Shown here: positions 15,953 through 24,031 of the stretch, in pieces
Position numbering within the stretch: position 1 is the stretch's first letter
Layout of the letters: each line of letters begins with the position of its first letter
Assembly (NCBI RefSeq): GCF_000717335.1
Contig: NZ_JNYZ01000007.1
Span: forward strand, 62,001 to 126,000
Direction: 5' to 3'
Origin: Amycolatopsis jejuensis
GTDB taxonomy: Bacteria; Actinomycetota; Actinomycetes; Mycobacteriales; Pseudonocardiaceae
DNA length: 64,000 nt
Notes under the pieces: generated by a model
What the model saw: only the letters and a program-made list of their open reading frames with translations
The model's database searches: none
Told to the model about the DNA's origin: nothing
Program-made: the position numbers and the translations under genes

Positions 15953-17290
15953 TCAGCGGTGCCGTTCGCGGAGATCGCCCGGCCGGACGCCGGCGAGCAG
16001 CACCACCACGGCCAGCAGGATGATCCCCGCGCTGATCTGCAGGCCCAGCGACAGGCTCCCGGTCGACGATTGGATGAACCCGAGCAGCGAGGGCGACGCC
16101 GCCGCGGCGAACGAGCCCATCGACGTCACCAGCGCGATCCCGGTGGCCGCCGCACGGTCGGTGAGGTAGATCGACGGGATCGAGTAGAACACCGTCAGCC
16201 CCGAATAATGCGCGGCCGCCATCACCGCGAGCAGGAGGATGATCACCACGACGTTGCCGCCGGACACCGAGATCGCCAGCATCGCGAACGCGGCGACGAT
16301 CCAGCTCGTGGCCGCGTGCCAGCGCCGTTCGAGCGTGCGGTCGGAATGGCGGCCCACCAGCAGCATCACCACGATGCCGAGCAGCGGCGGGAGCGCCGAG
16401 AACAGCCCGAGGTTCAGCACGTTGCCGACCCCCGCGTCGGCGATGATCCGCGGGGTCCAGTACGACACGGCATTCGCCAGCGTGTACGCGCCACACGCGC
16501 AAAGCCCGAGCACCCAGACCTTCGGGTCGCGCAAGGCCAGCAGGAGCCCGCCGTGCTGTTTACCCTCCGGCGAACCCTTGCCGCGGCGGTCCGCTTCGAG
16601 GTCGGCGCGCACGGCGGCCTTCTGCTCCGCGGTGAGCCATTTCGCCTGTTCGGGCCCGTCGGTGACGAAGAACAGCACCAGCACGGCCAGCAGCACCGGC
16701 GGGATCCCCTCGATCAGGAACAGCCACTGCCAGTCCGCGAGACCGGCCACGCCGCCGAGCGAATGCATGATCCAGCCCGAAACGATCGACCCGAACACCC
16801 CGGACACCGGGATGCCGATGAAGAACACCGCCGTCATCCGGGTCCGCCGCGACGACGGGAACCACAGCGAGAGCAGGTACAGCGCGCCGGGGAAGAATCC
16901 GGCTTCGGCAACGCCCAGCAGGAACCGGGCGACGTAGAAGGTGATCTCGTTGTGCACGAACAGGGTCACCATGGTCACGACGCCCCAGCTGGCCATGATC
17001 CGGGCGAGCGTCTTGCGGGCGCCGATCCGGGCCAGCAACGCGTTGCTGGGGATCTCGAAAAGGATGAACCCGACAAAGAAGAGCGTGACCCCGAGCCCGT
17101 ACACCGCGGGCCCGAAGGCGAGATCGCGTTTCAGGCCCTGCTGGGCGATGCCGATGTTGGTGCGGTCGATATAGCTGACGACGTAGCAGACCACCAGCAA
17201 CGGCATCACGCGCCGGGCGATGGTGCGGTAGGTCGCCTTGCGGTCGACAGTGGTTGCGGGCGTGCCGGTGACGGCGGACGGTTCGGCCAC
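15953..17290 (-). CDS. MFS carboxylate importer (anion:cation symporter family)
   Basis: This 445-residue 12-TM transporter has the ACS-family signature YVVSYIDRTNIGIAQ in helix 1, the loop motif GARKTLARIMASWG and FLLGVAEAGFFPGALYLLSLWFP. Characterised relatives take up organic anions such as phthalate, 4-hydroxyphenylacetate, tartrate and galactarate. GTG 17290 was chosen because AAGGAG lies 7 nt upstream. It is divergent from marR and shares an operator with it (17341-17357), so it probably imports the substrate of the catabolic operon at 17923-24019. The substrate is unknown. Confidence 0.85.
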   Translation of the reverse strand: MAEPSAVTGTPATTVDRKATYRTIARRVMPLLVVCYVVSYIDRTNIGIAQQGLKRDLAFGPAVYGLGVTLFFVGFILFEIPSNALLARIGARKTLARIMASWGVVTMVTLFVHNEITFYVARFLLGVAEAGFFPGALYLLSLWFPSSRRTRMTAVFFIGIPVSGVFGSIVSGWIMHSLGGVAGLADWQWLFLIEGIPPVLLAVLVLFFVTDGPEQAKWLTAEQKAAVRADLEADRRGKGSPEGKQHGGLLLALRDPKVWVLGLCACGAYTLANAVSYWTPRIIADAGVGNVLNLGLFSALPPLLGIVVMLLVGRHSDRTLERRWHAATSWIVAAFAMLAISVSGGNVVVIILLLAVMAAAHYSGLTVFYSIPSIYLTDRAAATGIALVTSMGSFAAAASPSLLGFIQSSTGSLSLGLQISAGIILLAVVVLLAGVRPGDLRERHR

Positions 17291-17340
17291 GGCTCGGCTC
17301 CTTCGGCGGGGATCGGGCGGCTTGCAGTGTCCGCATCCAG

Positions 17341-17357
17341 TGTTGAGTTTGTCAACA
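17341..17357. promoter_or_regulatory. MarR operator, copy 1
   Basis: TGTTGAGTTTGTCAACA has 6-bp inverted arms (TGTTGA/TCAACA) and a 5-bp centre. It lies between the divergent transporter and marR. An almost identical site at 17862 sits on the other side of marR, so both are probably bound by that regulator. Confidence 0.78.
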
Positions 17358-17387
17358 CCCGAGGCCGAACGGCTACGATGTCCGGCC

Positions 17388-17861
17388 ATGGCGGAACGCG
17401 CAGACGGCCACGAGCCGGTCCCCATCTCCGGACTGCTGTCCTACCGGCTTTCGCGCACGTCGTCGGCGATGTCGCGCAGCGCCGCGGTGCGCTACCGGCG
17501 GGACTTCGACGTGAGCCTCGGCGAATGGCGCGCGATCGCGCTGATCGCGGCCGACCCGACGCTCACCCTCAACCGGCTCGCCCGCCGCGCCGGGCTCGAC
17601 AAAGCGCAGATGAGCCGCGTGGTGAGCCGGCTGACCGAGCGCGGCCTGGTGAACCGCACCGCGGGGTCCGGCCGTACGTCGCAGCTCGCGCTCACCGCCG
17701 AGGGCACGCGCGTGTACCGCGGCCTGATCACCGCCGCCAACGAGCGCGACGCGGACTTCCTCGCCGCCCTCACCGCCGAGGAGGCCAGGGTACTGGACCG
17801 CGCACTGGACAAGCTCGCCGAGCGCGCGCTGGCCGTCGAGGAGGGTGAGCGCGCTCACTAG
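17388..17861 (+). CDS. MarR-family transcriptional regulator
   Basis: The 157-residue winged-helix protein has the MarR layout: an N-terminal dimerisation helix, then GEWRAIALIAADPTLTLNRLARRAGLDKAQMSRVVSRL as the helix-turn-helix, a wing around TAGSGRTSQLALTAEG, and a C-terminal dimerisation helix. It sits between the importer gene and the acyl-CoA catabolic operon. Near-identical 17-bp palindromes on both sides suggest it represses both transcripts and itself. MarR proteins of this size commonly sense aromatic acids or acyl-CoA thioesters; the ligand here is probably an operon intermediate. Confidence 0.9.
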   Translation: MAERADGHEPVPISGLLSYRLSRTSSAMSRSAAVRYRRDFDVSLGEWRAIALIAADPTLTLNRLARRAGLDKAQMSRVVSRLTERGLVNRTAGSGRTSQLALTAEGTRVYRGLITAANERDADFLAALTAEEARVLDRALDKLAERALAVEEGERAH

Positions 17862-17878
17862 TGTTGACTTTGTCAACA
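17862..17878. promoter_or_regulatory. MarR operator, copy 2
   Basis: TGTTGACTTTGTCAACA differs from copy 1 at one central base. It starts right after the marR stop and precedes the HMG-CoA-lyase-like gene by 44 nt, so the catabolic operon likely has its own promoter here, repressed by MarR. Confidence 0.78.
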
Positions 17879-17922
17879 CCCTGGCGTACTTCTGGAACCA
17901 CCGACGAGGAGGTGGCCCCAGG

Positions 17923-18837
17923 ATGCCCGACGCCGTCACGATCTGCGAGTGCTTCGCCCGCGACGGGCTGCAGCACGAGCCGGAACCCGTGCCGACCGCG
18001 ACGAAGGTCGCGCTGCTGGACTCGTTCGTCCGCACCGGTTTCCGGCGGATCGAAGCGACCAGCTACAGCCATCCGGCCCGGGTACCCGGTTTCGCCGACG
18101 CGTCCGAGGTGCTCGCCGCGATCCCCCGCCGTCCCGATGTCGCGTTCAAAGCGACCTGCCCGAACCCACGCGCGGTCGAACGGGCGCTCGCCGACCTCGA
18201 CGCCGGGTACGGCGCCGAGGAGCTGAGCCTGCTGGTGTCTGCCACCGAGGCGCACACCGAGCGCAATCTGCGCACCACGCGGGCCGGGCAATGGGAGCGG
18301 GTGACCGAGATGGTCCGGCTCGCCGACGGTAGGTTCCGCCTGGTCGGAGTGGTGTCGGTGGCGTTCGGCTGTCCGTTCGAGGGCAAGGTCGACCCAGGCC
18401 GGGTCGCCGAGGACGTCGCCCGGTTCGCCGACCTCGGGGCCGCACTGGTCACCCTCGGCGACACCACCGGCGTCGCGACCCCGGGTTCGATGCGGGCGCT
18501 GTACACGCGGTTGTCGCGCGAGCATCCGGACCTGCCGCTGGTCGCGCACCTGCACAACACGCGCGGCACCGGGATCGCGAACGCGGTCGCCGCGCTCGAC
18601 GCCGGATGCCGCCATTTCGACTCCGCGATGGGCGGCGTGGGCGGGCATCCGGCAAAGATCGGCTACGGCGCCGGGCTCACCGGCAACGTCTGCACCGAGG
18701 ACCTGGTGAGCCTGTTCGACGCGATGGGCGTCGAGACCGGGCTCGACCTCGACCGGCTCGCCGCCGCGTCCGCCGCCTGCGAGGAAGCGCTCGGCAGGCC
18801 ACTGCACAGCATGGTCGCCCGCACCCTGTCCGCCTGA
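17923..18837 (+). CDS. Hydroxymethylglutaryl-CoA lyase-like enzyme
   Basis: This 304-residue DRE-TIM metallolyase has the N-terminal catalytic motif CFARDGLQHEP (Arg-Asp metal and base region), the conserved TSYSHPARVPGFAD, and metal-binding His residues in VAHLHNTRGTG. The C-terminal GxGGCP-like loop appears as GVGGHPAK, in which His replaces the usual Cys. HMG-CoA lyases split 3-hydroxy-3-methylglutaryl-CoA into acetyl-CoA and acetoacetate; actinobacterial homologues also act on other 3-hydroxyacyl-CoAs with a tertiary alcohol. The missing loop Cys makes the exact substrate uncertain. GAGGAGG lies about 10 nt before ATG 17923. First gene of a six-gene operon. Confidence 0.82.
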   Translation: MPDAVTICECFARDGLQHEPEPVPTATKVALLDSFVRTGFRRIEATSYSHPARVPGFADASEVLAAIPRRPDVAFKATCPNPRAVERALADLDAGYGAEELSLLVSATEAHTERNLRTTRAGQWERVTEMVRLADGRFRLVGVVSVAFGCPFEGKVDPGRVAEDVARFADLGAALVTLGDTTGVATPGSMRALYTRLSREHPDLPLVAHLHNTRGTGIANAVAALDAGCRHFDSAMGGVGGHPAKIGYGAGLTGNVCTEDLVSLFDAMGVETGLDLDRLAAASAACEEALGRPLHSMVARTLSA

Positions 18838-18854
18838 TTTCCCGGGGAGAATCC

Positions 18855-19571
18855 TTGCTGCACATCGAAAATCACGACGCCGTGCGCGTCCTCACGCTCA
18901 ACCGGCCGGACAAGCTCAACGCGCTCGACACCGCGCTCACCCGCTCTCTCGACACCGCGCTCGACGAAGCCGGTCGTGACCCGGAGGTACGCGCGGTCGT
19001 GCTGACCGGAGCGGGCCGGGGGTTCTGCGCGGGGGCCGACCTGAGTGAGTTTTCTTCGTTGACGCCGGATCAGCCCGGCGCGGTTCTCGAACGCGCAGCG
19101 CTCACCGCCCGGCTGCAGACGCGGATGCAGCAGCTGCCGGTCCCGGTGGTCACCGCGGTGCGCGGGGCGGCGGTCGGCGGTGGCGCGGGGCTCGCGATCG
19201 GTGCGGACATGGTGGTTGCCGGGTCGGACCTGAAGTTCGGTTACCCGGAGCTGAAGCATTCGATCGTGCCTGCGCTGGTGATGACCGGGCTGGTCCGGCA
19301 CCTCGGCCGCAAACTGGCCTTCGAGCTGGTCAGCACGGGCCGACTGCTCACCGCAACGGAAGCCGCTTCGTACGGTTTGGTGAACGAGGTCGTCGAACCG
19401 GACGAAATCGTGGCCGCCGCGCTCGCGATCGCGCAGCGCTGGTCGGTTGTCGAGCCCCGCGCGATAGCCGCGGCGAAGGACCTTTTCTACCGCGTCGCCG
19501 ACCTGCCGACGGACGCCGCGATGCGCGCCGGGCAGGACGTCAACGCCCTGATGCGCGGGTTCCGCCGATGA
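18855..19571 (+). CDS. Enoyl-CoA hydratase/isomerase (crotonase), first copy
   Basis: The 238-residue crotonase fold has LNRPDKLNALDTAL, the oxyanion-hole segment VVLTGAGRGFCAGADLSEF, and the second oxyanion region VRGAAVGGGAGLAIGADMVV. The first Glu of a classical hydratase is not apparent, so isomerase, hydratase or lyase activity are all possible. No ATG fits; TTG 18855 has GGAG 5 nt upstream and starts the conserved N-terminus LLHIENHDAVRVLTLNRP, and CTG at the next codon is an alternative. The stop overlaps the CoA-transferase start (ATGA). It works in the same acyl-CoA pathway. Confidence 0.85.
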   Translation: MLHIENHDAVRVLTLNRPDKLNALDTALTRSLDTALDEAGRDPEVRAVVLTGAGRGFCAGADLSEFSSLTPDQPGAVLERAALTARLQTRMQQLPVPVVTAVRGAAVGGGAGLAIGADMVVAGSDLKFGYPELKHSIVPALVMTGLVRHLGRKLAFELVSTGRLLTATEAASYGLVNEVVEPDEIVAAALAIAQRWSVVEPRAIAAAKDLFYRVADLPTDAAMRAGQDVNALMRGFRR

Positions 19572-20758
19572 CCGGCCCGCTCGCCGGTACGACGGTGCTC
19601 GATCTGTCCCGGGTCCTCGCCGCGCCGCTGGCCACGCAGATCCTCGCGGAGCTGGGCGCGACGGTGATCAAGGTCGAACGGCCCGGGTCCGGTGACGAGA
19701 CCCGCTCCTTCGAACCCCGGCTCCCGCACGGTGAAAGTGCGTACTTCTTCGCTTTCAACCGCGGCAAACAGTCGGTGACGCTGGATTTGAAGGACCCACG
19801 CGGCAGGGAGATCGCGCGGAAGCTCGCCGCGCGCGCCGACGTCGTGGTGGAGAACTTCCTGCCCGGCACGCTGGAGCGGCTCGGTCTCGGTTACGCCGAG
19901 CTGTCCGCGGCGAATCCCGGACTGGTGCTGGTGTCGGCGACCGGATTCGGCCAGACCGGCCCGGACGCGCACCGCAAGGGGTACGACACGGTTTTCCAGG
20001 CGCTGTCCGGCGTGATGGCGATGACCGGCGACCCGGCCGGGCCACCCGCGAAGACCGGGGTGCCGGTGGCGGACCTGACGTCCGGGCTGTGGGTGGTGAT
20101 CGCCGTGCTCAGCGGCCTTGCCGGACGAGCGGCGGACGGCCGCGGGCGGCATCTGGATGTCGCGATGATGGACGTCCAGCTCAGCCTGCATGCGCTCAAT
20201 GCCGCGCGGCTGTTCGCCCTCGGCGAGGACCCGGTCCGGACCGGGACCGAGCATCCGGGGCGCGTGCCGTCGGCGGCATTCCAGGCCGGGGACGGCGAAT
20301 GGCTGCACATCAGCGGCAGCGACCAGCATTGGGCGCCGCTCTGCGCGGTACTGGGGCTGGCCGCGCTGGGCGCTGACCCGGTGCTGCAAGAGAACGCGGG
20401 CCGGGTCGAGCATCGGGACCGGGTGATGAAGGCGTTGCGCGGCGCGATCGCCCAGCACGACCGGGATCAGCTGGTGAAAGAGCTGCAGGCGGCCGATGTT
20501 CCGGCTGGCGCGGTGCGTTCGGTACGCGAAGCGCTGGCTGATCCGCACGCCGTCGCGCGCGGGGTGGTCGGCGAGTTCGAGCACCCGGTCGAGGGCCGGT
20601 TTCCGGCGTTGCGGACGCCGTTGCGCGAGACTGCCCGGGACGCTCCGGCGCCGGGCGTGCCTCCGGTGCTCGGCGCGGACACCGACGACGTGTTGCGTGA
20701 CCTGGCTGGGCTGTCCGACGGCGAGATCGAGGGCCTGCGGGCCGCGGGCGTGATCTGA
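19568..20758 (+). CDS. Class III (CaiB/BaiF-type) CoA-transferase
   Basis: The 396-residue family III CoA-transferase moves CoA between carboxylic acids through an aspartyl-CoA anhydride. Asp169 in GVPVADLTSG falls at the position of the catalytic Asp of formyl-CoA transferase. Other landmarks are LDLSRVLAAPLATQILAELG at the N-terminus and ENFLPGTLERLGLGY. Length is typical. It overlaps both neighbouring genes, so it is cotranslated with the two crotonases. It probably activates the operon's acid substrate or recycles CoA from a product; which acid is unknown. Confidence 0.9.
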   Translation: MTGPLAGTTVLDLSRVLAAPLATQILAELGATVIKVERPGSGDETRSFEPRLPHGESAYFFAFNRGKQSVTLDLKDPRGREIARKLAARADVVVENFLPGTLERLGLGYAELSAANPGLVLVSATGFGQTGPDAHRKGYDTVFQALSGVMAMTGDPAGPPAKTGVPVADLTSGLWVVIAVLSGLAGRAADGRGRHLDVAMMDVQLSLHALNAARLFALGEDPVRTGTEHPGRVPSAAFQAGDGEWLHISGSDQHWAPLCAVLGLAALGADPVLQENAGRVEHRDRVMKALRGAIAQHDRDQLVKELQAADVPAGAVRSVREALADPHAVARGVVGEFEHPVEGRFPALRTPLRETARDAPAPGVPPVLGADTDDVLRDLAGLSDGEIEGLRAAGVI

Positions 20759-21501
20759 TGAGCGAACGCGTGAAGCTCGACGTGCGCGATGGGATCGCGC
20801 ACGTTTCGCTCTCCCGGCCGGAGGCACGAAACGCGCTCGACCTGCCGATGTGTCGTGAGCTGCGGGAGGCTTTCGAGACGATCGACAGTTCCGACGTCCG
20901 GGTGGTGCTGCTCAGCGGCGCCGGTCCGGTGTTCTGTGCGGGCGCGGACCTCAAGGAACGGACCGGCAAGGACGCGGCGTGGGTACGACGGCGCCGGGTC
21001 GCGTCGTTCGCGGCGTACGCGGCGATCGAGGCGTGCCGGTGTCCGGTGGTGGCGTTGGTGCACGGTGCGGTGGTCGGGTCGGGCGGGGAAATCACGCTCG
21101 CGGCCGACTTCGCGCTTGCTGCCGAAGGCACGGTTTTCCGTTTCCCGGAACCACATTGGGGTACCGTCGGGGCGACCCAGCGGTTGCAGCGGGCGATCGG
21201 GAAACGGCGGGCGAAGGAGTTGTTGTTCACCAACCGGCCGTTACCTGCGGCCGAAGCTGCGGCGCTGGGGCTGGTCACGCGGGTCGTACCGGATCTCGCC
21301 GCGGCAGGCTCCGAAACTGCGGCCGCGATCGCCGCGGCGCCGCCCGGAGCGATCGCGCTGACCAAACGTGCCGTCGACCTCGGCGCGGAGACCGACCTCG
21401 ACCGCGGCATCCGGATCGAAATGGCGGCGATCGAGCAGAACCTGTCCGACGGCGGCTGGCGGGACGGCATCGCCCGGTTCGCGACTGGAGAATCCCGATG
21501 A
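20758..21501 (+). CDS. Enoyl-CoA hydratase (crotonase), second copy
   Basis: This 247-residue crotonase contains LSRPEARNALDLPMCRELR, the oxyanion segment VVLLSGAGPVFCAGADLKER and VVGSGGEITLAADFALAAEG. The Glu of SGGEI is near the catalytic Glu position of hydratases, making it a better hydratase candidate than the first copy. The start overlaps the CoA-transferase stop (TGATG), and its stop overlaps the ligase start (ATGA). Two crotonases in one operon suggest successive hydration and isomerisation or retro-Claisen steps on a CoA intermediate. Confidence 0.87.
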   Translation: MSERVKLDVRDGIAHVSLSRPEARNALDLPMCRELREAFETIDSSDVRVVLLSGAGPVFCAGADLKERTGKDAAWVRRRRVASFAAYAAIEACRCPVVALVHGAVVGSGGEITLAADFALAAEGTVFRFPEPHWGTVGATQRLQRAIGKRRAKELLFTNRPLPAAEAAALGLVTRVVPDLAAAGSETAAAIAAAPPGAIALTKRAVDLGAETDLDRGIRIEMAAIEQNLSDGGWRDGIARFATGESR

Positions 21502-23063
21502 CCGACCTGCGCACCGCCTGCCCGCTGACCATCCACGAGGCACTCGCCCGGGCGGCGCTGCTGGCGCCGGACGTCGAGGCCGTGGTCACTGCCGAATCCC
21601 GGATCACCTACGGGGAGCTCGCTCGCGCGGTCTCCCAGGTGCGGAATGCGTTGGCAGCAGCCGGGATCGGGCGCGGCGACCGCGTCGGACTGTGCTTGGG
21701 CAACACGCCGGAGTGGGTGACGCTGTTCCTCGCGCTCGGATCGGTCGGCGCGGTGGTGGTGCCGATCAACACCCGGTACACCGCCGACGAGGTCCGTTAC
21801 CCGCTCACGCACGCGCGGGTACGGACGCTGTTCACCGCACATCGCGTGCTCAGCAACGATTTCACCACCATGTTCGAGGGCGCGGGTATCCGGCCCGGAT
21901 TCGCCGATCTCGAGCGGATCCTGGTGGTGGGCAGCCCGGAATGGACGGAGTTCCTCGCCGCAGGAATTCCGGCCGCGCCGGTGGCAGTGGCTGATGATGT
22001 GCTGCTCGTACAGTACACCTCGGGTACGACATCCCGGCCGAAAGGCGTCCTGCTCACCCACCGCAACATGTGCGCGGACGCCTTCTTTTCCGGCGCCCGC
22101 ATGGGTTTGCGGCCCGGCGACCGGTTCCATTCGGCGCGGCCGTTCTTCCACGTGGCAGGCAGCACGCTGTCGGTACTGTCGTCTCTCCAGCACGCGACGA
22201 CGCTGGTCACCATGCCGAAGTTCGAACCGGCCGAAGCGTTGCGGCTGCTGGAAACCGAACGCTGTACGCACTTCTCCGGCAATGACACGATCGCGCTGTT
22301 GCTGCTGAACCATCCCGGCCTTCCCCGGTTTTCGCTTTCCCTGCGTGGCGCCTGGGTGGCCGCTTCGCCGACCGTGATCCGCCGGGTGATCGACGAGCTC
22401 GGCGCGCGGGAATGCGTTGCGGGATATGGCCTTTCGGAAGCTTCACCGAACGTTGCACAGTCGGCGTGGTGGGAGCCGGAGGAAATCCGCGCGTCCGGGG
22501 CGATGGCCGTGGAACCCGGCGTCGAAGTGCGGATCCGCGCCCTGGACGACAGCCGCGACTGCGCGCCGGGCGAACCGGGATCGGTGCTCGTGCGCGGCTG
22601 GAACGTGATGCAGGGGTACCTCGACGACCCGGCGCGCACCACCGAAGTCCTGGACGCCGACGGCTGGCTGTCGACCGGCGACGTCGGCCTGCTCGACGAC
22701 TCGGGCCGGTTCCATTTCACCGGGCGCACCAAGGACATCATCCGCGTGGGCGGCGAGAACGTCGCGCCCGCGGAGGTCGAGGACGTCCTGCACCGGCACC
22801 CGCAGATCCGGCAGGCGGCGGTGGTCGGGGTCCCGGACGAGCGGCTGATCGAGGTCCCGTTCGCGTTCGTCGTGCTGACCGGCCCCGGCCCGTCCGAGGC
22901 CGACCTGCTCGCGTGGGTACGAGACCGGATGGCGGGCTTCAAGGTGCCGCGGCACCTGCGGATCGTCGAGGGCTTCGAGACGATCGGCATGACGGCCAGC
23001 TCGAAAGTCCAGAAGAACCGCCTGGCCGAACACGCCCGATCCCTCCTGGAGGCAGGCTCGTGA
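21498..23063 (+). CDS. Acyl-CoA ligase (ANL superfamily)
   Basis: The 521-residue AMP-forming ligase has the P-loop VQYTSGTTSRPKGVLLTH, the A5 motif VAGYGLSEASP, the ATP-binding LSTGDVGLLDD, the hinge GRTKDIIRVGGENVAP and a C-terminal catalytic Lys region ASSKVQKNRLAEH. It converts a carboxylate to its CoA thioester using ATP. It starts at ATG 21498, overlapping the preceding stop, and its own stop overlaps the next GTG. It probably primes the substrate brought in by the MFS protein at 15953. Substrate class (aromatic, branched or terpenoid acid) cannot be fixed by eye. Confidence 0.88.
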   Translation: MTDLRTACPLTIHEALARAALLAPDVEAVVTAESRITYGELARAVSQVRNALAAAGIGRGDRVGLCLGNTPEWVTLFLALGSVGAVVVPINTRYTADEVRYPLTHARVRTLFTAHRVLSNDFTTMFEGAGIRPGFADLERILVVGSPEWTEFLAAGIPAAPVAVADDVLLVQYTSGTTSRPKGVLLTHRNMCADAFFSGARMGLRPGDRFHSARPFFHVAGSTLSVLSSLQHATTLVTMPKFEPAEALRLLETERCTHFSGNDTIALLLLNHPGLPRFSLSLRGAWVAASPTVIRRVIDELGARECVAGYGLSEASPNVAQSAWWEPEEIRASGAMAVEPGVEVRIRALDDSRDCAPGEPGSVLVRGWNVMQGYLDDPARTTEVLDADGWLSTGDVGLLDDSGRFHFTGRTKDIIRVGGENVAPAEVEDVLHRHPQIRQAAVVGVPDERLIEVPFAFVVLTGPGPSEADLLAWVRDRMAGFKVPRHLRIVEGFETIGMTASSKVQKNRLAEHARSLLEAGS

Positions 23064-24019
23064 CCCGCCTGCGCACCCCGATCACCGACCTGCTCGGGAT
23101 CGACTACCCGATCCTGCAAGCCGGAATGTCCTGGGCATCGTCATGCTCGGCGCTACCACTCGCCGTGAGCAACGCAGGCGGGCTCGGCGTGGTCGCCGCA
23201 GGTCCCATGCGGCTGCCGGATCTCGCCCGCACATTGGAGGAAATGGCCGCAGGCACCACCCGGCCGTGGGCAGTCAACCTGCCGCTGTACCGGGCAGGCG
23301 CGGACGACGTGATCGACCTGCTGCTCCAGCACCGCCCGCCGGTGCTCATCGCTTCCCAGGGCGGCCCGCGACGTTACCTGGATCGCTTCCACCAAGCAGG
23401 GACGCGCTGCCTGCACGTCGTCGCCGGGGTTTCGCACGCCCTTAAGGCCGCTGCCGCCGGAGTCGATGCGCTGGTGGTGGTCGGTGCCGAGGCGGGTGGC
23501 CATCCCCCGCCCGGGATGGTCACCACGCAAGTCCTGGTCCGTGCCGTGGTGACCGCTGTGCCGGACGTCCCGGTGATCGCTTCCGGCGGCGTCGCGGACG
23601 GCGCCGGTCTCGCCGCGATGCTGTCGCTGGGAGCAGGCGCCGCGCAGTTCGGCACGCGGTTCCTGGCGAGCACCGAGGCGACCGTCCATCCGGCGTACCA
23701 GGCCGCGGTGCTGGCGGCGGGCGTCGGCGACACCCGGACGGTCGGCCACGGCCTCGGCGTGATCCGGGCGCTGGCCAACGACTTCACCGCCCGGATGCAG
23801 GACCTGGAAACCTCCGGTGCGGAGGAAGAGTTGCGGCGCAAGACTTTCCAGGCTTCGTCGTTGAAGGACGCCGCGCTCGGCGGGGATGTCCACAGTGGAA
23901 AGGTCGAGGCCGGGCAGTCGGCGGGGTTGGTCACCGAAGTCCTTCCCGCCGCGGAGATCGTGGCCCGGATCGTCGCGGAGTACTCGGAAACGGTGACCCG
24001 GCTGCCCCACCTGCACTGA
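23060..24019 (+). CDS. Nitronate monooxygenase / 2-nitropropane dioxygenase family
   Basis: This 319-residue FMN-dependent TIM-barrel protein starts VTRLRTPITDLLGIDYPILQ, typical of the NMO family. It has the flavin-binding AEAGGHPPPG loop, VIASGGVADGAGLAAMLSLGA and AQFGTRFLASTEA. NMOs oxidise alkyl nitronates such as propionate 3-nitronate; many members near CoA pathways have unproven roles, including enoyl-acyl reductase-like ones. Last gene of the MarR-controlled operon, overlapping the ligase stop (GTGA). Its presence hints at detoxification of a nitronate, or at a flavin step on the pathway substrate. Confidence 0.86.
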   Translation: MTRLRTPITDLLGIDYPILQAGMSWASSCSALPLAVSNAGGLGVVAAGPMRLPDLARTLEEMAAGTTRPWAVNLPLYRAGADDVIDLLLQHRPPVLIASQGGPRRYLDRFHQAGTRCLHVVAGVSHALKAAAAGVDALVVVGAEAGGHPPPGMVTTQVLVRAVVTAVPDVPVIASGGVADGAGLAAMLSLGAGAAQFGTRFLASTEATVHPAYQAAVLAAGVGDTRTVGHGLGVIRALANDFTARMQDLETSGAEEELRRKTFQASSLKDAALGGDVHSGKVEAGQSAGLVTEVLPAAEIVARIVAEYSETVTRLPHLH

Positions 24020-24031
24020 ACCCTCCCCGCG

